Positions 1 to 5,393 of a stretch of DNA of 5,419 bases are shown here, in pieces. Below the pieces are notes generated by a model, which had not been told where the DNA came from, made no database searches, and saw only the letters and a program-made list of their open reading frames with translations. Numbering within the stretch: the stretch's first letter is position 1; each line of letters starts with the position of its first letter. The DNA comes from Spongiibacteraceae bacterium (GTDB lineage: Bacteria > Pseudomonadota > Gammaproteobacteria > Pseudomonadales > PIVM01). Location: NCBI GenBank assembly GCA_030618505.1, contig JAUXDF010000239.1, forward strand, positions 1 through 5,419, given 5' to 3'. The position numbers were made by a program, and so were the translations under genes.

Positions 1-11
1 GGCTATATGCC

Positions 12-86
12 CTTGAGCTATCGATTTGTTTTGTATAGAAGAAAAAAAACTAAGCAGTTTTTTGCGCATTAATAATCTTGAGCTAT
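12..86. repeat. Direct repeat CTTGAGCTAT, two copies
   Basis: The 10-base word CTTGAGCTAT occurs at 12-21 and again at 77-86, in the non-coding DNA upstream of the sutA-like gene. Nine of its bases (TTGAGCTAT) recur on the minus strand at 5341-5333, where they contain the -35 element of the lptM promoter. The copies could be a shared -35 context or a regulator half-site, or simply chance in AT-rich DNA. No symmetry points to a particular regulator. Confidence 0.4.
44..63. terminator. Weak A/T-rich hairpin, possible bidirectional terminator
   Basis: An uninterrupted inverted repeat pairs AAAAAACT (44-51) with AGTTTTTT (56-63) around the four-base loop AAGC. The A-run on one side and T-run on the other resemble a bidirectional intrinsic terminator. 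However, the stem has only one G-C pair, so it would be weak. It may mark the end of a gene lying left of the window, or it may just be a chance poly-A/poly-T pairing. Confidence 0.25.
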
Positions 87-106
87 AAATTAGGGTGTCT
101 TAAATT
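62..106 (+). promoter_or_regulatory. Candidate sigma-70 promoter elements for the sutA-like gene
   Basis: Two overlapping arrangements fit. In one, TTGAGC (78-83) is followed after 16-17 bases by TTAAAT/TAAATT (100-106). In the other, TTGCGC (62-67) is followed after 16 bases by TATAAA (84-89). Neither is a strong match in both hexamers. Either would give a leader of roughly 50-65 bases before the ATG at 160. Positions 1-159 hold no supportable gene, only these elements, the direct repeat and the weak hairpin. Confidence 0.35.
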
Positions 107-159
107 TGAACAACAAAACACAATGAAGGTTTTTTAATTACATAGGTCGGACAAATAGT

Positions 160-396
160 ATGGCATCGTATAAACCCAAAGACGATAGAAAAAAAATAGA
201 TCTGGATTATATTGGCAGCAGGGAAGAGCAGGCGGAAACGCGTACTATTGCTTCGCGGAAAAGATTAAGGGCTAATGTGGATGATCAGGTAGAGGCTTTT
301 CTGCAATCGGGTGGCAGCATAGAAAGTGTTGAGCCCAATGTCACCGCAACCCCTCCAGGTAAACCTGGCAGAAGTTACGGTAGCCGGCCTATTTAA
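160..396 (+). CDS. sutA: SutA-like RNA polymerase-associated regulator, short form
   Basis: This encodes 78 residues. Its C-terminal third matches what I know of Pseudomonas aeruginosa SutA: a helix end at EAFLQSGG (45-52), then a VEPNV block (57-61), a PP..KP segment (65-69) and the terminal YGSRPI (73-78). SutA binds RNA polymerase and adjusts transcription, including of ribosomal RNA, during slow growth. Residues 21-50 look like the charged helix that contacts polymerase. Residues 1-20 are lysine/aspartate mixed, in contrast to the long acidic tail of the roughly 105-residue Pseudomonas protein. The ATG at 160 is the first in frame after a TGA at 124-126, with a modest purine-containing stretch (AGGTCGG, 144-150) upstream. 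The gene converges on the phosphatase gene. Family assignment is from remembered sequence; the function here is inferred. Confidence 0.82.
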   Translation: MASYKPKDDRKKIDLDYIGSREEQAETRTIASRKRLRANVDDQVEAFLQSGGSIESVEPNVTATPPGKPGRSYGSRPI

Positions 397-397
397 C

Positions 398-427
398 GGC
401 TTGTGATTAAGCCTCTTCTAATCTTTT
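398..427. terminator. Short hairpin between convergent genes, likely terminator
   Basis: GGCTT (398-402) pairs with AAGCC (409-413) around the loop GTGATT. On the + strand this is followed by a pyrimidine-rich stretch ending in TTTT (414-427), which overlaps the last codons of the minus-strand phosphatase gene. It begins two bases after the sutA-like stop codon and fits a weak intrinsic terminator for that gene. On the minus strand the hairpin lies just past the operon's last stop, but the tail there (GTTAAATA) is a poor U-tract. Confidence 0.45.
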
Positions 428-1191
428 AAGTCGGTGCTGGTACTGGCCTCCAGGTATTCGATGCTGGGGACGAGTTCACGCATGCTGCTAATTTCCGCAT
501 TGGCAGGCTGCCCCCCCTGCCATATCACCTTATTCCAGTTCATCCAGATAGTGCAAATACCCAGCTGCTGGGCTGCCTTGATATCATGCTGAGGGTGATC
601 ACCTACATGTATTATCTGTTGGGTACTGTAACCTGTGTGCGCCATCGCGGCTTCGAAGTGATCGGGAGCGGGTTTGCTGGCATTTAAGGTTTCCGCAGAA
701 AAAGCAAAATCAAATAAGTGTTCCAGGTTTAAGCGTTTAATGCAGGCGTTGCCGTTGCTTAGAGCACCGAGCATATAATGTGGTTTTAATGCCGTTAGGC
801 TCTCAAGTGCGTAATCAAAAAATGTCACCTCGTTGCGGCTGCGAATAAATACTTCAAATGCTGCTTGTGCCAGCTGGCGGGCTTCGTTGGCGGGAAAATC
901 TATTGATAACAATAGTGCTACCAGCGATTCAATACGCGTTTGACTGATCTGGTGGCGCAGATCGGGACGCTCAATAAATAGCGTCTCCTTGAAGCTGGAA
1001 ACTTCTTTCAGTGAATAACGATCTGTCAGTTGCGGGCAATGTTGCTGTAACCACTGATAGGTTTGTTGATTAGCTTTTTCAATGATTGGCGCAAGATGCC
1101 AAAGTGTGTCATCAAGATCGAAGGTGATTAGTTTGTAGTTTCGACGATGGTTAAGATTGTTGTTGAAATTATTATCCTTCGTGATTTTCAT
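418..1191 (-). CDS. yigB: HAD-superfamily phosphatase, YigB-type
   Basis: A cytoplasmic Mg-dependent phosphatase of 257 residues. The four HAD motifs are present in order: FDLDDT with nucleophile D25 and acid/base D27 (24-29), LSNGN with S145 (144-148), SKP with K173 (172-174), and HVGDHPQHD with D198 and D203 (195-203). Residues from about 33 to 125 form the helical cap of subfamily I. E. coli YigB, next to xerC, dephosphorylates the 5-amino-6-(5-phosphoribitylamino)uracil intermediate of riboflavin synthesis. The same role is inferred here from family and gene order; HAD specificity is hard to read from sequence. The ATG lies four bases after the xerC stop and eight bases after a strong GAGGA ribosome site located in the xerC end. 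The first 18 residues are asparagine-rich. It is the last gene of the operon. Confidence 0.85.
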   Translation of the reverse strand: MKITKDNNFNNNLNHRRNYKLITFDLDDTLWHLAPIIEKANQQTYQWLQQHCPQLTDRYSLKEVSSFKETLFIERPDLRHQISQTRIESLVALLLSIDFPANEARQLAQAAFEVFIRSRNEVTFFDYALESLTALKPHYMLGALSNGNACIKRLNLEHLFDFAFSAETLNASKPAPDHFEAAMAHTGYSTQQIIHVGDHPQHDIKAAQQLGICTIWMNWNKVIWQGGQPANAEISSMRELVPSIEYLEASTSTDLKD

Positions 1192-1195
1192 CGAC

Positions 1196-2170
1196 TTATT
1201 CCTCGATTTTAGTTTTGTCGACCATCGAGGGTGCCCGTTTCGCCGCCGCTTTGCGTTGGGCGCGGGGGTGGCTTTTATCGTAGACCTTGGCCAGGTGCTG
1301 ATAGTCCAGGTGGGTATAGACCTGGGTGGTGGAGATATTGCTGTGGCCTAGCAGTTCCTGAACGGCACGAAGATCCCCGCTGGATTCGAGCAGGTGGCTA
1401 GCAAAGGAATGGCGCAGCATATGAGGGTGTACCGGTGCTGCCATGCCCTGGCGTTTGCTGTGTTCGGCGAGGCGTGCCTGTACATTACGTTTGCTGATCC
1501 GCCCCCCGCGTTTACTGATAAAAAGTGCTGACTGGTTTGCAGCACCCGCTTGCTGATCCCTGATTTTCAGCCAGTCCTGCAGGGCCTGTCGGGCAAAACG
1601 GCCGACGGGGAGTTGGCGTACCTTGTTGCCCTTGCCGGTTACGGTGATGTCACCGTTGCGGATATCCAGGTCTTCTATATTGCTATCAACCAGTTCGGCC
1701 AGTCGTAGTCCAGATGAATAGAACAGTTCGGTGATGGCGCGATCACGCACACTGCACCAGTCCTCATCGACGATATTGACATAGTGGCTGGCTTGATCAC
1801 TGTCGAGTACTTTGGGTAGTTTACGTGCTGATTTTGGCGCGCGGACGACAGTGGCGGGATTATTTTCAGCCAGTTTTTTATCCAGCAGGTAATGATAGAA
1901 ACTGCGAACCGCTGATAGTAGGCGCTGCAGGCTTTTACCTCCCAGGCCTTGATGATGGAGCCGTGCCATCAAATCCCGTATGGTTTTGCTATCGATCTGG
2001 CGAGGGGAGTCGAGCTGGAGTTGCTGGCAAAACTGTTCCAGTTTATACAGGTCGCGGCGGTAGTTGCTGACGGTGTGTTTTGACAGGCGGCGCACTTGCG
2101 ACAGATGCTGACAGAACTGCTCTATGCAGTTCTGTAGTTCTGTGCTGCTGTTCTGCGTGCTGTCTGTCAT
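1196..2170 (-). CDS. xerC: Tyrosine recombinase XerC
   Basis: A site-specific recombinase that acts with XerD at dif to resolve chromosome dimers at the septum under FtsK control. It has 324 residues, with an N-terminal SAM-like core-binding domain (about 11-98) and a catalytic domain (about 118-300). All six catalytic positions are visible: R156 in GLRLAEL, K180 in TGKGNK, H250 and R253 in HPHMLRH, H276 in LLGH, and nucleophile Y285 in TTQVYTHL. The position between a DUF484 gene and a YigB-type gene marks it as XerC, not XerD or an integron or phage integrase. It starts at ATG 2170 with AAGGG nine bases upstream, and the MTD start resembles E. coli XerC. After the usual HPRAQRK ending it carries an extra 18 or so basic/polar residues, longer than the usual roughly 300-residue protein. 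Confidence 0.95.
   Translation of the reverse strand: MTDSTQNSSTELQNCIEQFCQHLSQVRRLSKHTVSNYRRDLYKLEQFCQQLQLDSPRQIDSKTIRDLMARLHHQGLGGKSLQRLLSAVRSFYHYLLDKKLAENNPATVVRAPKSARKLPKVLDSDQASHYVNIVDEDWCSVRDRAITELFYSSGLRLAELVDSNIEDLDIRNGDITVTGKGNKVRQLPVGRFARQALQDWLKIRDQQAGAANQSALFISKRGGRISKRNVQARLAEHSKRQGMAAPVHPHMLRHSFASHLLESSGDLRAVQELLGHSNISTTQVYTHLDYQHLAKVYDKSHPRAQRKAAAKRAPSMVDKTKIEE
1199..1230 (-). promoter_or_regulatory. Ribosome binding site of the phosphatase gene, potentially sequestered in a stem
   Basis: On the minus-strand mRNA, CCTCGAT (1230-1224) is perfectly complementary to ATCGAGG (1207-1201) across a 16-base loop. The second arm contains most of the GAGGAA ribosome binding site (1204-1199) of the downstream gene. 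The whole hairpin lies in the last codons of xerC. Ribosomes finishing xerC would melt it, which is a classic layout for translational coupling. The pairing is visible in the sequence; the coupling is inferred. Confidence 0.45.
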
Positions 2171-2199
2171 CTCCGCTTTCCCTTGAGTGGGCCGTCTTG

Positions 2200-2895
2200 C
2201 TAGAGCCCCTTTGGTAAATGCCTGGGCAGTACCCGATTGAGCACCTCTGCGATGTGGGAAAGAAACAAAGTGCCCATGCTGGAGCGAAAATAATCAGCAT
2301 TAAAACTGCCTATCGCTAATACGCCCAGTGGCTGATCGTGGCATAAGGGAACTACCGCAGCGGAGCCGACCTGCTTGTGTTTGTCGGGAAACAAAAATGC
2401 CAGCTCCTCTGCTCGTAGTACACCGCACACTGCCTTGCTGTTTTTCATAATACTACCGATATGGCGATGGGCTTCACTGGCTGGCACAACGCGGGCTTTG
2501 CAGTTGCGGAACTGTTGGGGATTTCCCAGTAGCGTTAAGCTGCTGACGTCCGCCTGAAAGTCGTTTTGCAGGCTGTCATTAACGGCCGTGATGATGTCAT
2601 CAATAGTGCTGAGTTCCAGTAGTGTCAGGATCAGTTTTTTGGTTTTCTCGAATAGCTTGTCGTTATCCCGTGCGGTGTCGAGGAACTTGTTGAGACGATG
2701 GCGCATCTCCATATTACGATCTCGCAATACATTAACCTGTCGCTCTAATAACGAAATGGCTTTGCCGCTCTCATGGGGCAGGCGCATTTCCAGTAGAAGG
2801 TCATCTCTGTTGCGAAAAAATGTTGGATTGTTTCTCAGGTACTCGCTGATTTGATCGGGGCTGAGTTCGAGTGCTTCGCTTTCGTGCAAATTCAT
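2200..2895 (-). CDS. yigA: DUF484 family protein, YigA-like, function unknown
   Basis: This encodes 231 residues with no established function. The N-terminal block has the family pattern: a YLRNNPTFF motif (19-27), LLLEMRLPHESG (33-44) and a SLLERQVNVLRDRN segment (48-61). That segment runs into a helical, probably coiled-coil region to about residue 85. Residues from about 90 to 225 look like a GAF-type sensor fold, with a VVPLCHDQPLGVLAIGS strand pattern (181-197). No signal peptide or membrane segment is seen, so it is probably cytoplasmic. The family is conserved between dapF and xerC in gammaproteobacteria, as here, which suggests a link to envelope or chromosome housekeeping; that is inference. 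I chose ATG 2895 over an in-frame ATG at 2934. The latter overlaps dapF and lacks a ribosome site, whereas 2895 has AAAAAGG six bases upstream. Confidence 0.88.
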   Translation of the reverse strand: MNLHESEALELSPDQISEYLRNNPTFFRNRDDLLLEMRLPHESGKAISLLERQVNVLRDRNMEMRHRLNKFLDTARDNDKLFEKTKKLILTLLELSTIDDIITAVNDSLQNDFQADVSSLTLLGNPQQFRNCKARVVPASEAHRHIGSIMKNSKAVCGVLRAEELAFLFPDKHKQVGSAAVVPLCHDQPLGVLAIGSFNADYFRSSMGTLFLSHIAEVLNRVLPRHLPKGL

Positions 2896-2901
2896 AGGAG
2901 A

Positions 2902-2908
2902 CCTTTTT
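2902..2908 (-). promoter_or_regulatory. Ribosome binding site that fixes the DUF484 start
   Basis: AAAAAGG on the minus strand lies six bases before ATG 2895, inside the 16-base gap after the dapF stop. The longer reading from ATG 2934 would add 13 residues overlapping dapF and has no purine-rich site in front of it. The shorter start also gives the N-terminus expected for the family. Confidence 0.65.
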
Positions 2909-2911
2909 ATA

Positions 2912-3742
2912 TTATAAGTGTATTTTGCCTTCATAAACGGTGGTGGCGGGGCCGGTCATGCGTACCACTTGCCCCTCGCCCGCCCATTCAATATGTAGTT
3001 TTCCGCCGGGCAGGTAGACGCTGACCTCATCGTCGAGCCAATCCATCAGGTGGCCATAAACAACCGCAGCACAGGCACCGGTACCACAGGCTTGGGTTTC
3101 GCCTACGCCACGTTCAAAAACGCGCAGTTTTATATGCTGGCGATCAAGCACTTCCATAAAGCCTGCGTTAACCCTTTTGGGAAAGCGGCTATGGCTTTCA
3201 ATTTGCGGGCCGAGCGTTGCTACGGGTGCTTGTTCAATTGAGTCTACTCGCATGACCGCATGAGGGTTACCAATGGATACTGCACCAATCTGGTAGTCCT
3301 GACCATCCACCGGCAGTGGATAGCTGTTCAGTTGTTCTGTTGCCTGAAAGGGCAGTTGCTTTGGGGCGAGTTGCGGTACCCCCATGTTCACTTCAACCTG
3401 CTGATCTTTGTGGATCTTCAGCTCAATGATGCCTCCGCAGGTTTCAACGATGATGCTCTGTTTGCTGGTCAGGTGTTTGTCTCGCACGAAACGGGCAAAA
3501 CAGCGGGCACCGTTACCGCATTGTTCTACTTCGGAGCCATCGGCGTTAAAGATGCGATAACGAAAATCAGCTTCGGGGTTTTGAGGGGGTTCCACTACCA
3601 ATACCTGATCGCAGCCGATACCAAAATGCCGGTCAGCCAAAGATTGCACATGTTTTGCCTGCAGGATAAAACGCTGGGTAATGAGGTCGAGGACAACAAA
3701 GTCATTGCCTAGCCCATGCATTTTTGTGAATCTCAATAACAT
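2912..3742 (-). CDS. dapF: Diaminopimelate epimerase DapF
   Basis: A PLP-independent epimerase converting LL-diaminopimelate to meso-diaminopimelate, the peptidoglycan cross-linking residue and the substrate of LysA. It has 276 residues, normal for the family. The hallmark N-terminus FTKMHGLGNDF (5-15) is present. The two catalytic cysteines lie in EQCGNGAR (C75) and ACGTGA (C219). Substrate contacts expected from the family are at N13, N66 (FNADGSE), N159 (GNPHAV), N192 and E210-R211 (FERGVGET). Two related alpha/beta halves, each giving one cysteine, fit the sequence. The start at ATG 3742 lies 11 bases after the lysA stop, with only a weak GGAA site, so translation may be coupled to lysA. 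It is followed 16 bases later by the DUF484 gene. Confidence 0.97.
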   Translation of the reverse strand: MLLRFTKMHGLGNDFVVLDLITQRFILQAKHVQSLADRHFGIGCDQVLVVEPPQNPEADFRYRIFNADGSEVEQCGNGARCFARFVRDKHLTSKQSIIVETCGGIIELKIHKDQQVEVNMGVPQLAPKQLPFQATEQLNSYPLPVDGQDYQIGAVSIGNPHAVMRVDSIEQAPVATLGPQIESHSRFPKRVNAGFMEVLDRQHIKLRVFERGVGETQACGTGACAAVVYGHLMDWLDDEVSVYLPGGKLHIEWAGEGQVVRMTGPATTVYEGKIHL

Positions 3743-3753
3743 AGTTGTTCCGA

Positions 3754-5022
3754 TTATTGTGCTGTAGTCAGAGGCAGCAAGGATTCTCCGCGGATAAGAT
3801 CAGCAAAGCCCTCACGCTGTCGTACTACGTAGCTCTTAGTCTTATCCACCATTATCTCGGCAACCCGGCCTCGGCTATTGTAGTTGGAACTCATGGTGAA
3901 ACCGTAAGCGCCGCTGCCTTTCACTGCGAGCAAGGTATCTTCTGTCAAACTAAGCAGTCTTTCCTTGCCAAGAAAATCGCCGGTTTCACACACTGGTCCG
4001 ACGATATCGTAGTGTGCTTCTATCGCTTGTTGCCCTGCTTGTTGTTGTACCGGAATAATATCCAGCCAGGCTTGATAGAGTGCCGGTCTGATCATATCGT
4101 TCATGGCCGCATCGACAATGGCAAAGTGCTTCTCGCCATTATTTTTTAAGTATTCTACCTTGGTCAGTAGAATACCGGCATTGGCGGCAATTGAACGACC
4201 TGGCTCAAAAATCAGTTCTAAGGAGCGCTCGCCTAGTCGGGCGGTGATCGCATTGATATAGTCTGCCGGACTCGGGGGTGTCTCATCTTTGTAGCATACC
4301 CCCAAGCCACCGCCAAGATCCAGGTGCTCTATAGGGATGTTCAGGGTTTGCAGCTTGTCGATCAGTGTCAGCACTCTATCGAGTGCATCCATAAAGGGCG
4401 TCAACTCGGTTAGTTGGGAGCCAATATGGCAATCTACACCAATAATCCGGATATGTTCCAGCGAGGCGGCACGTTGATAAACAGCGGGGGCTTCCTCTAT
4501 GGCAATACCAAACTTGTTTTCCTGTAGGCCGGTGGAGATATAAGGGTGGGTATTGGCGTCGACATCGGGGTTCACCCGCAGTGAAATCGGGGCGATTTTG
4601 CCCATTTCAGCGGCCACTTGGTTTAAGCGCTCCAACTCGGCTGCTGATTCGAGATTAAAACAATGAATCCCCAAAGCCAGTGCGCGGCGCATTTCTTCTG
4701 CGGTTTTTGCCACGCCAGAAAACACCACCTTGGCAGGATCACCTCCGGCGGCAATAACCCGCTCTAACTCACCGGCGGAGACAATATCGAATCCGGCTCC
4801 AAGTCTGGCCAGCACATTTAATACCGCCAGGTTGGAGTTGGCCTTAACGGCGTAGCAGATCAGATGATCACGACCGCGCAGTGCTTGTGCGTAGGCGTTA
4901 AAGTGGTCCTCAAAGGCCTTGCGTGAGTAGATGTAGCAGGGGCTGCCATAGCGCGACGCGATCTCTTGCACGGCGACATCCTCAGCATACAGTTCGCCAT
5001 CGCGGTAGTTAAATTCAGACAT
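3754..5022 (-). CDS. lysA: Diaminopimelate decarboxylase LysA
   Basis: A PLP-dependent fold-III decarboxylase that turns meso-diaminopimelate into L-lysine, the last step of the pathway. It has 422 residues, normal length. The N-terminal barrel carries the PLP lysine K60 in YAVKANSN, HIGSQ (199-203), the phosphate-binding glycine run GGG (237-239) and EPGR (273-276). The C-terminal beta domain carries CETGD with C345, and the GAYG (371-374) and SSNYN (378-382) motifs that complete the partner's active site in the dimer. I chose ATG 5022 over an in-frame TTG at 5055. The MSEFNYRDGEL start matches Pseudomonas LysA, and the TTG would add 11 unrelated residues. The ribosome site is weak (GG at 5031-5030) and lies just after a GC-rich hairpin. 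The gene sits directly upstream of dapF, so the pathway's two last enzymes are co-expressed. Confidence 0.97.
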   Translation of the reverse strand: MSEFNYRDGELYAEDVAVQEIASRYGSPCYIYSRKAFEDHFNAYAQALRGRDHLICYAVKANSNLAVLNVLARLGAGFDIVSAGELERVIAAGGDPAKVVFSGVAKTAEEMRRALALGIHCFNLESAAELERLNQVAAEMGKIAPISLRVNPDVDANTHPYISTGLQENKFGIAIEEAPAVYQRAASLEHIRIIGVDCHIGSQLTELTPFMDALDRVLTLIDKLQTLNIPIEHLDLGGGLGVCYKDETPPSPADYINAITARLGERSLELIFEPGRSIAANAGILLTKVEYLKNNGEKHFAIVDAAMNDMIRPALYQAWLDIIPVQQQAGQQAIEAHYDIVGPVCETGDFLGKERLLSLTEDTLLAVKGSGAYGFTMSSNYNSRGRVAEIMVDKTKSYVVRQREGFADLIRGESLLPLTTAQ

Positions 5023-5033
5023 ACGTTTACCAA

Positions 5034-5048
5034 ACACCCCGGGGGTGC
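5034..5048 (-). promoter_or_regulatory. GC-rich hairpin immediately upstream of the lysA start
   Basis: On the minus strand a run of five C preceded by CA meets a run of four G followed by TG. This allows a 5-6 base-pair, nearly all-GC stem with a three-base loop, ending about 11 bases before the lysA ATG. It lies in the 38-base lptM-lysA gap beside the weak ribosome site. It could limit or couple lysA translation, or act as an mRNA processing or partial attenuation point. It lacks a following U-run, so it is not a standard terminator. Confidence 0.35.
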
Positions 5049-5060
5049 TTCTCAAATAAG

Positions 5061-5276
5061 CTATTCGCTCTGTTTTTTTGATGATTGTTGTGATGATTCT
5101 AGTGATGGCTCTTGTGACGGCTGCGGTGTCGACTCTTGTACCGCTGGTTGCTGCGCTGCTGGTACTTGCACTGACCCTTGTTCCAGCGGTTCCTGTGGAA
5201 TATAAAGATCGCCTTTTTGACCGCAGCCAAGCAGCACGCCGCTGAATAGAAAAATACTGATAACTAAACGATTCAT
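5061..5276 (-). CDS. lptM: LPS-assembly lipoprotein LptM (YifL/LppL family)
   Basis: A 71-residue precursor with a lipoprotein signal peptide: N2-R3, hydrophobic 4-16, then lipobox LLGC with the lipidated cysteine at C18. Cleavage leaves a 54-residue mature lipoprotein. The first mature residues CGQKGDLYIP (18-27) are the family signature. In E. coli LptM binds the outer-membrane LPS translocon LptD-LptE and promotes its correct disulfide maturation; the same role is inferred here. The tail from about residue 35 is low complexity, rich in Gln, Ser, Pro and Glu, and probably disordered. Residue D19 is absent after the cysteine, so outer-membrane sorting is expected. ATG 5276 has AGGA eight bases upstream. 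It is first in the operon, with lysA following after 38 bases, as in Pseudomonas (lppL-lysA). Confidence 0.9.
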   Translation of the reverse strand: MNRLVISIFLFSGVLLGCGQKGDLYIPQEPLEQGSVQVPAAQQPAVQESTPQPSQEPSLESSQQSSKKQSE

Positions 5277-5311
5277 CGGGAATTTCCTACCATTAAAAGC
5301 CTAAGCGGAGC

Positions 5312-5341
5312 ATTATACAGAGCATCGTGAAAATAGCTCAA
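5312..5341 (-). promoter_or_regulatory. Sigma-70 type promoter of the lptM-lysA-dapF operon
   Basis: On the minus strand TTGAGC (5341-5336) is followed by an 18-base spacer and a perfect TATAAT (5317-5312). Transcription should begin near 5305, giving a leader of only about 30 bases before lptM. That is too short for a lysine riboswitch. It is the best promoter match I see in the window and lies in the 117-base divergent gap with cyaY. Confidence 0.75.
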
Positions 5342-5393
5342 TGGTGTTGTTACCGCTGCGCTATTAATAATCACCGTTTAACAGGGTATCTGC

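Noticed and set aside
1..72. Short frames open to the left edge: + strand ending with TAA at 70-72, and a minus-strand frame starting at ATG 69 that begins with basic residues like a signal peptide
   Set aside because: Only about 23 codons each, in AT-rich DNA, with weak ribosome signal and no recognisable homology. Both are compatible with chance, so no partial gene is called.
123..137. Four-codon mini frame (ATG to TAA) before the sutA-like gene
   Set aside because: It has no ribosome site of its own and its content is uninformative. It could be a leader peptide, but nothing supports that.
1196..1223. Shared peptide MVDKTK in the XerC tail and near the LysA C-terminus (about 3835-3855)
   Set aside because: The match stops at six residues, the codons differ at several third positions, and neither side shows duplication boundaries. 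Treated as coincidence.
1196..2170. Tyrosine recombinase as possible sign of an integron, prophage or defence island
   Set aside because: The neighbours and catalytic motifs are those of housekeeping XerC. No attachment repeats, transposases, toxins or composition shift are seen nearby.
2911..2916. Perfect TATAAT on the minus strand at the end of dapF, possible internal promoter
   Set aside because: No reasonable -35 element at 15-19 bases and no extended -10 TG. The hexamer overlaps the dapF stop codon.
3947..3958. 12-base match (AAACTAAGCAGT) between lysA and the left-end hairpin at about 47-58
   Set aside because: One match of this length is about what chance gives in a window this size, and the lysA copy is ordinary coding sequence.
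4966..5205. Cysteine-rich reading frame on the + strand opposite lptM and the lysA start
   Set aside because: It looks like a Cys-rich peptide only because it is antisense to the Gln/Ser/Thr/Pro codons of the LptM tail. It overlaps two well-supported minus-strand genes and has no ribosome site of note.
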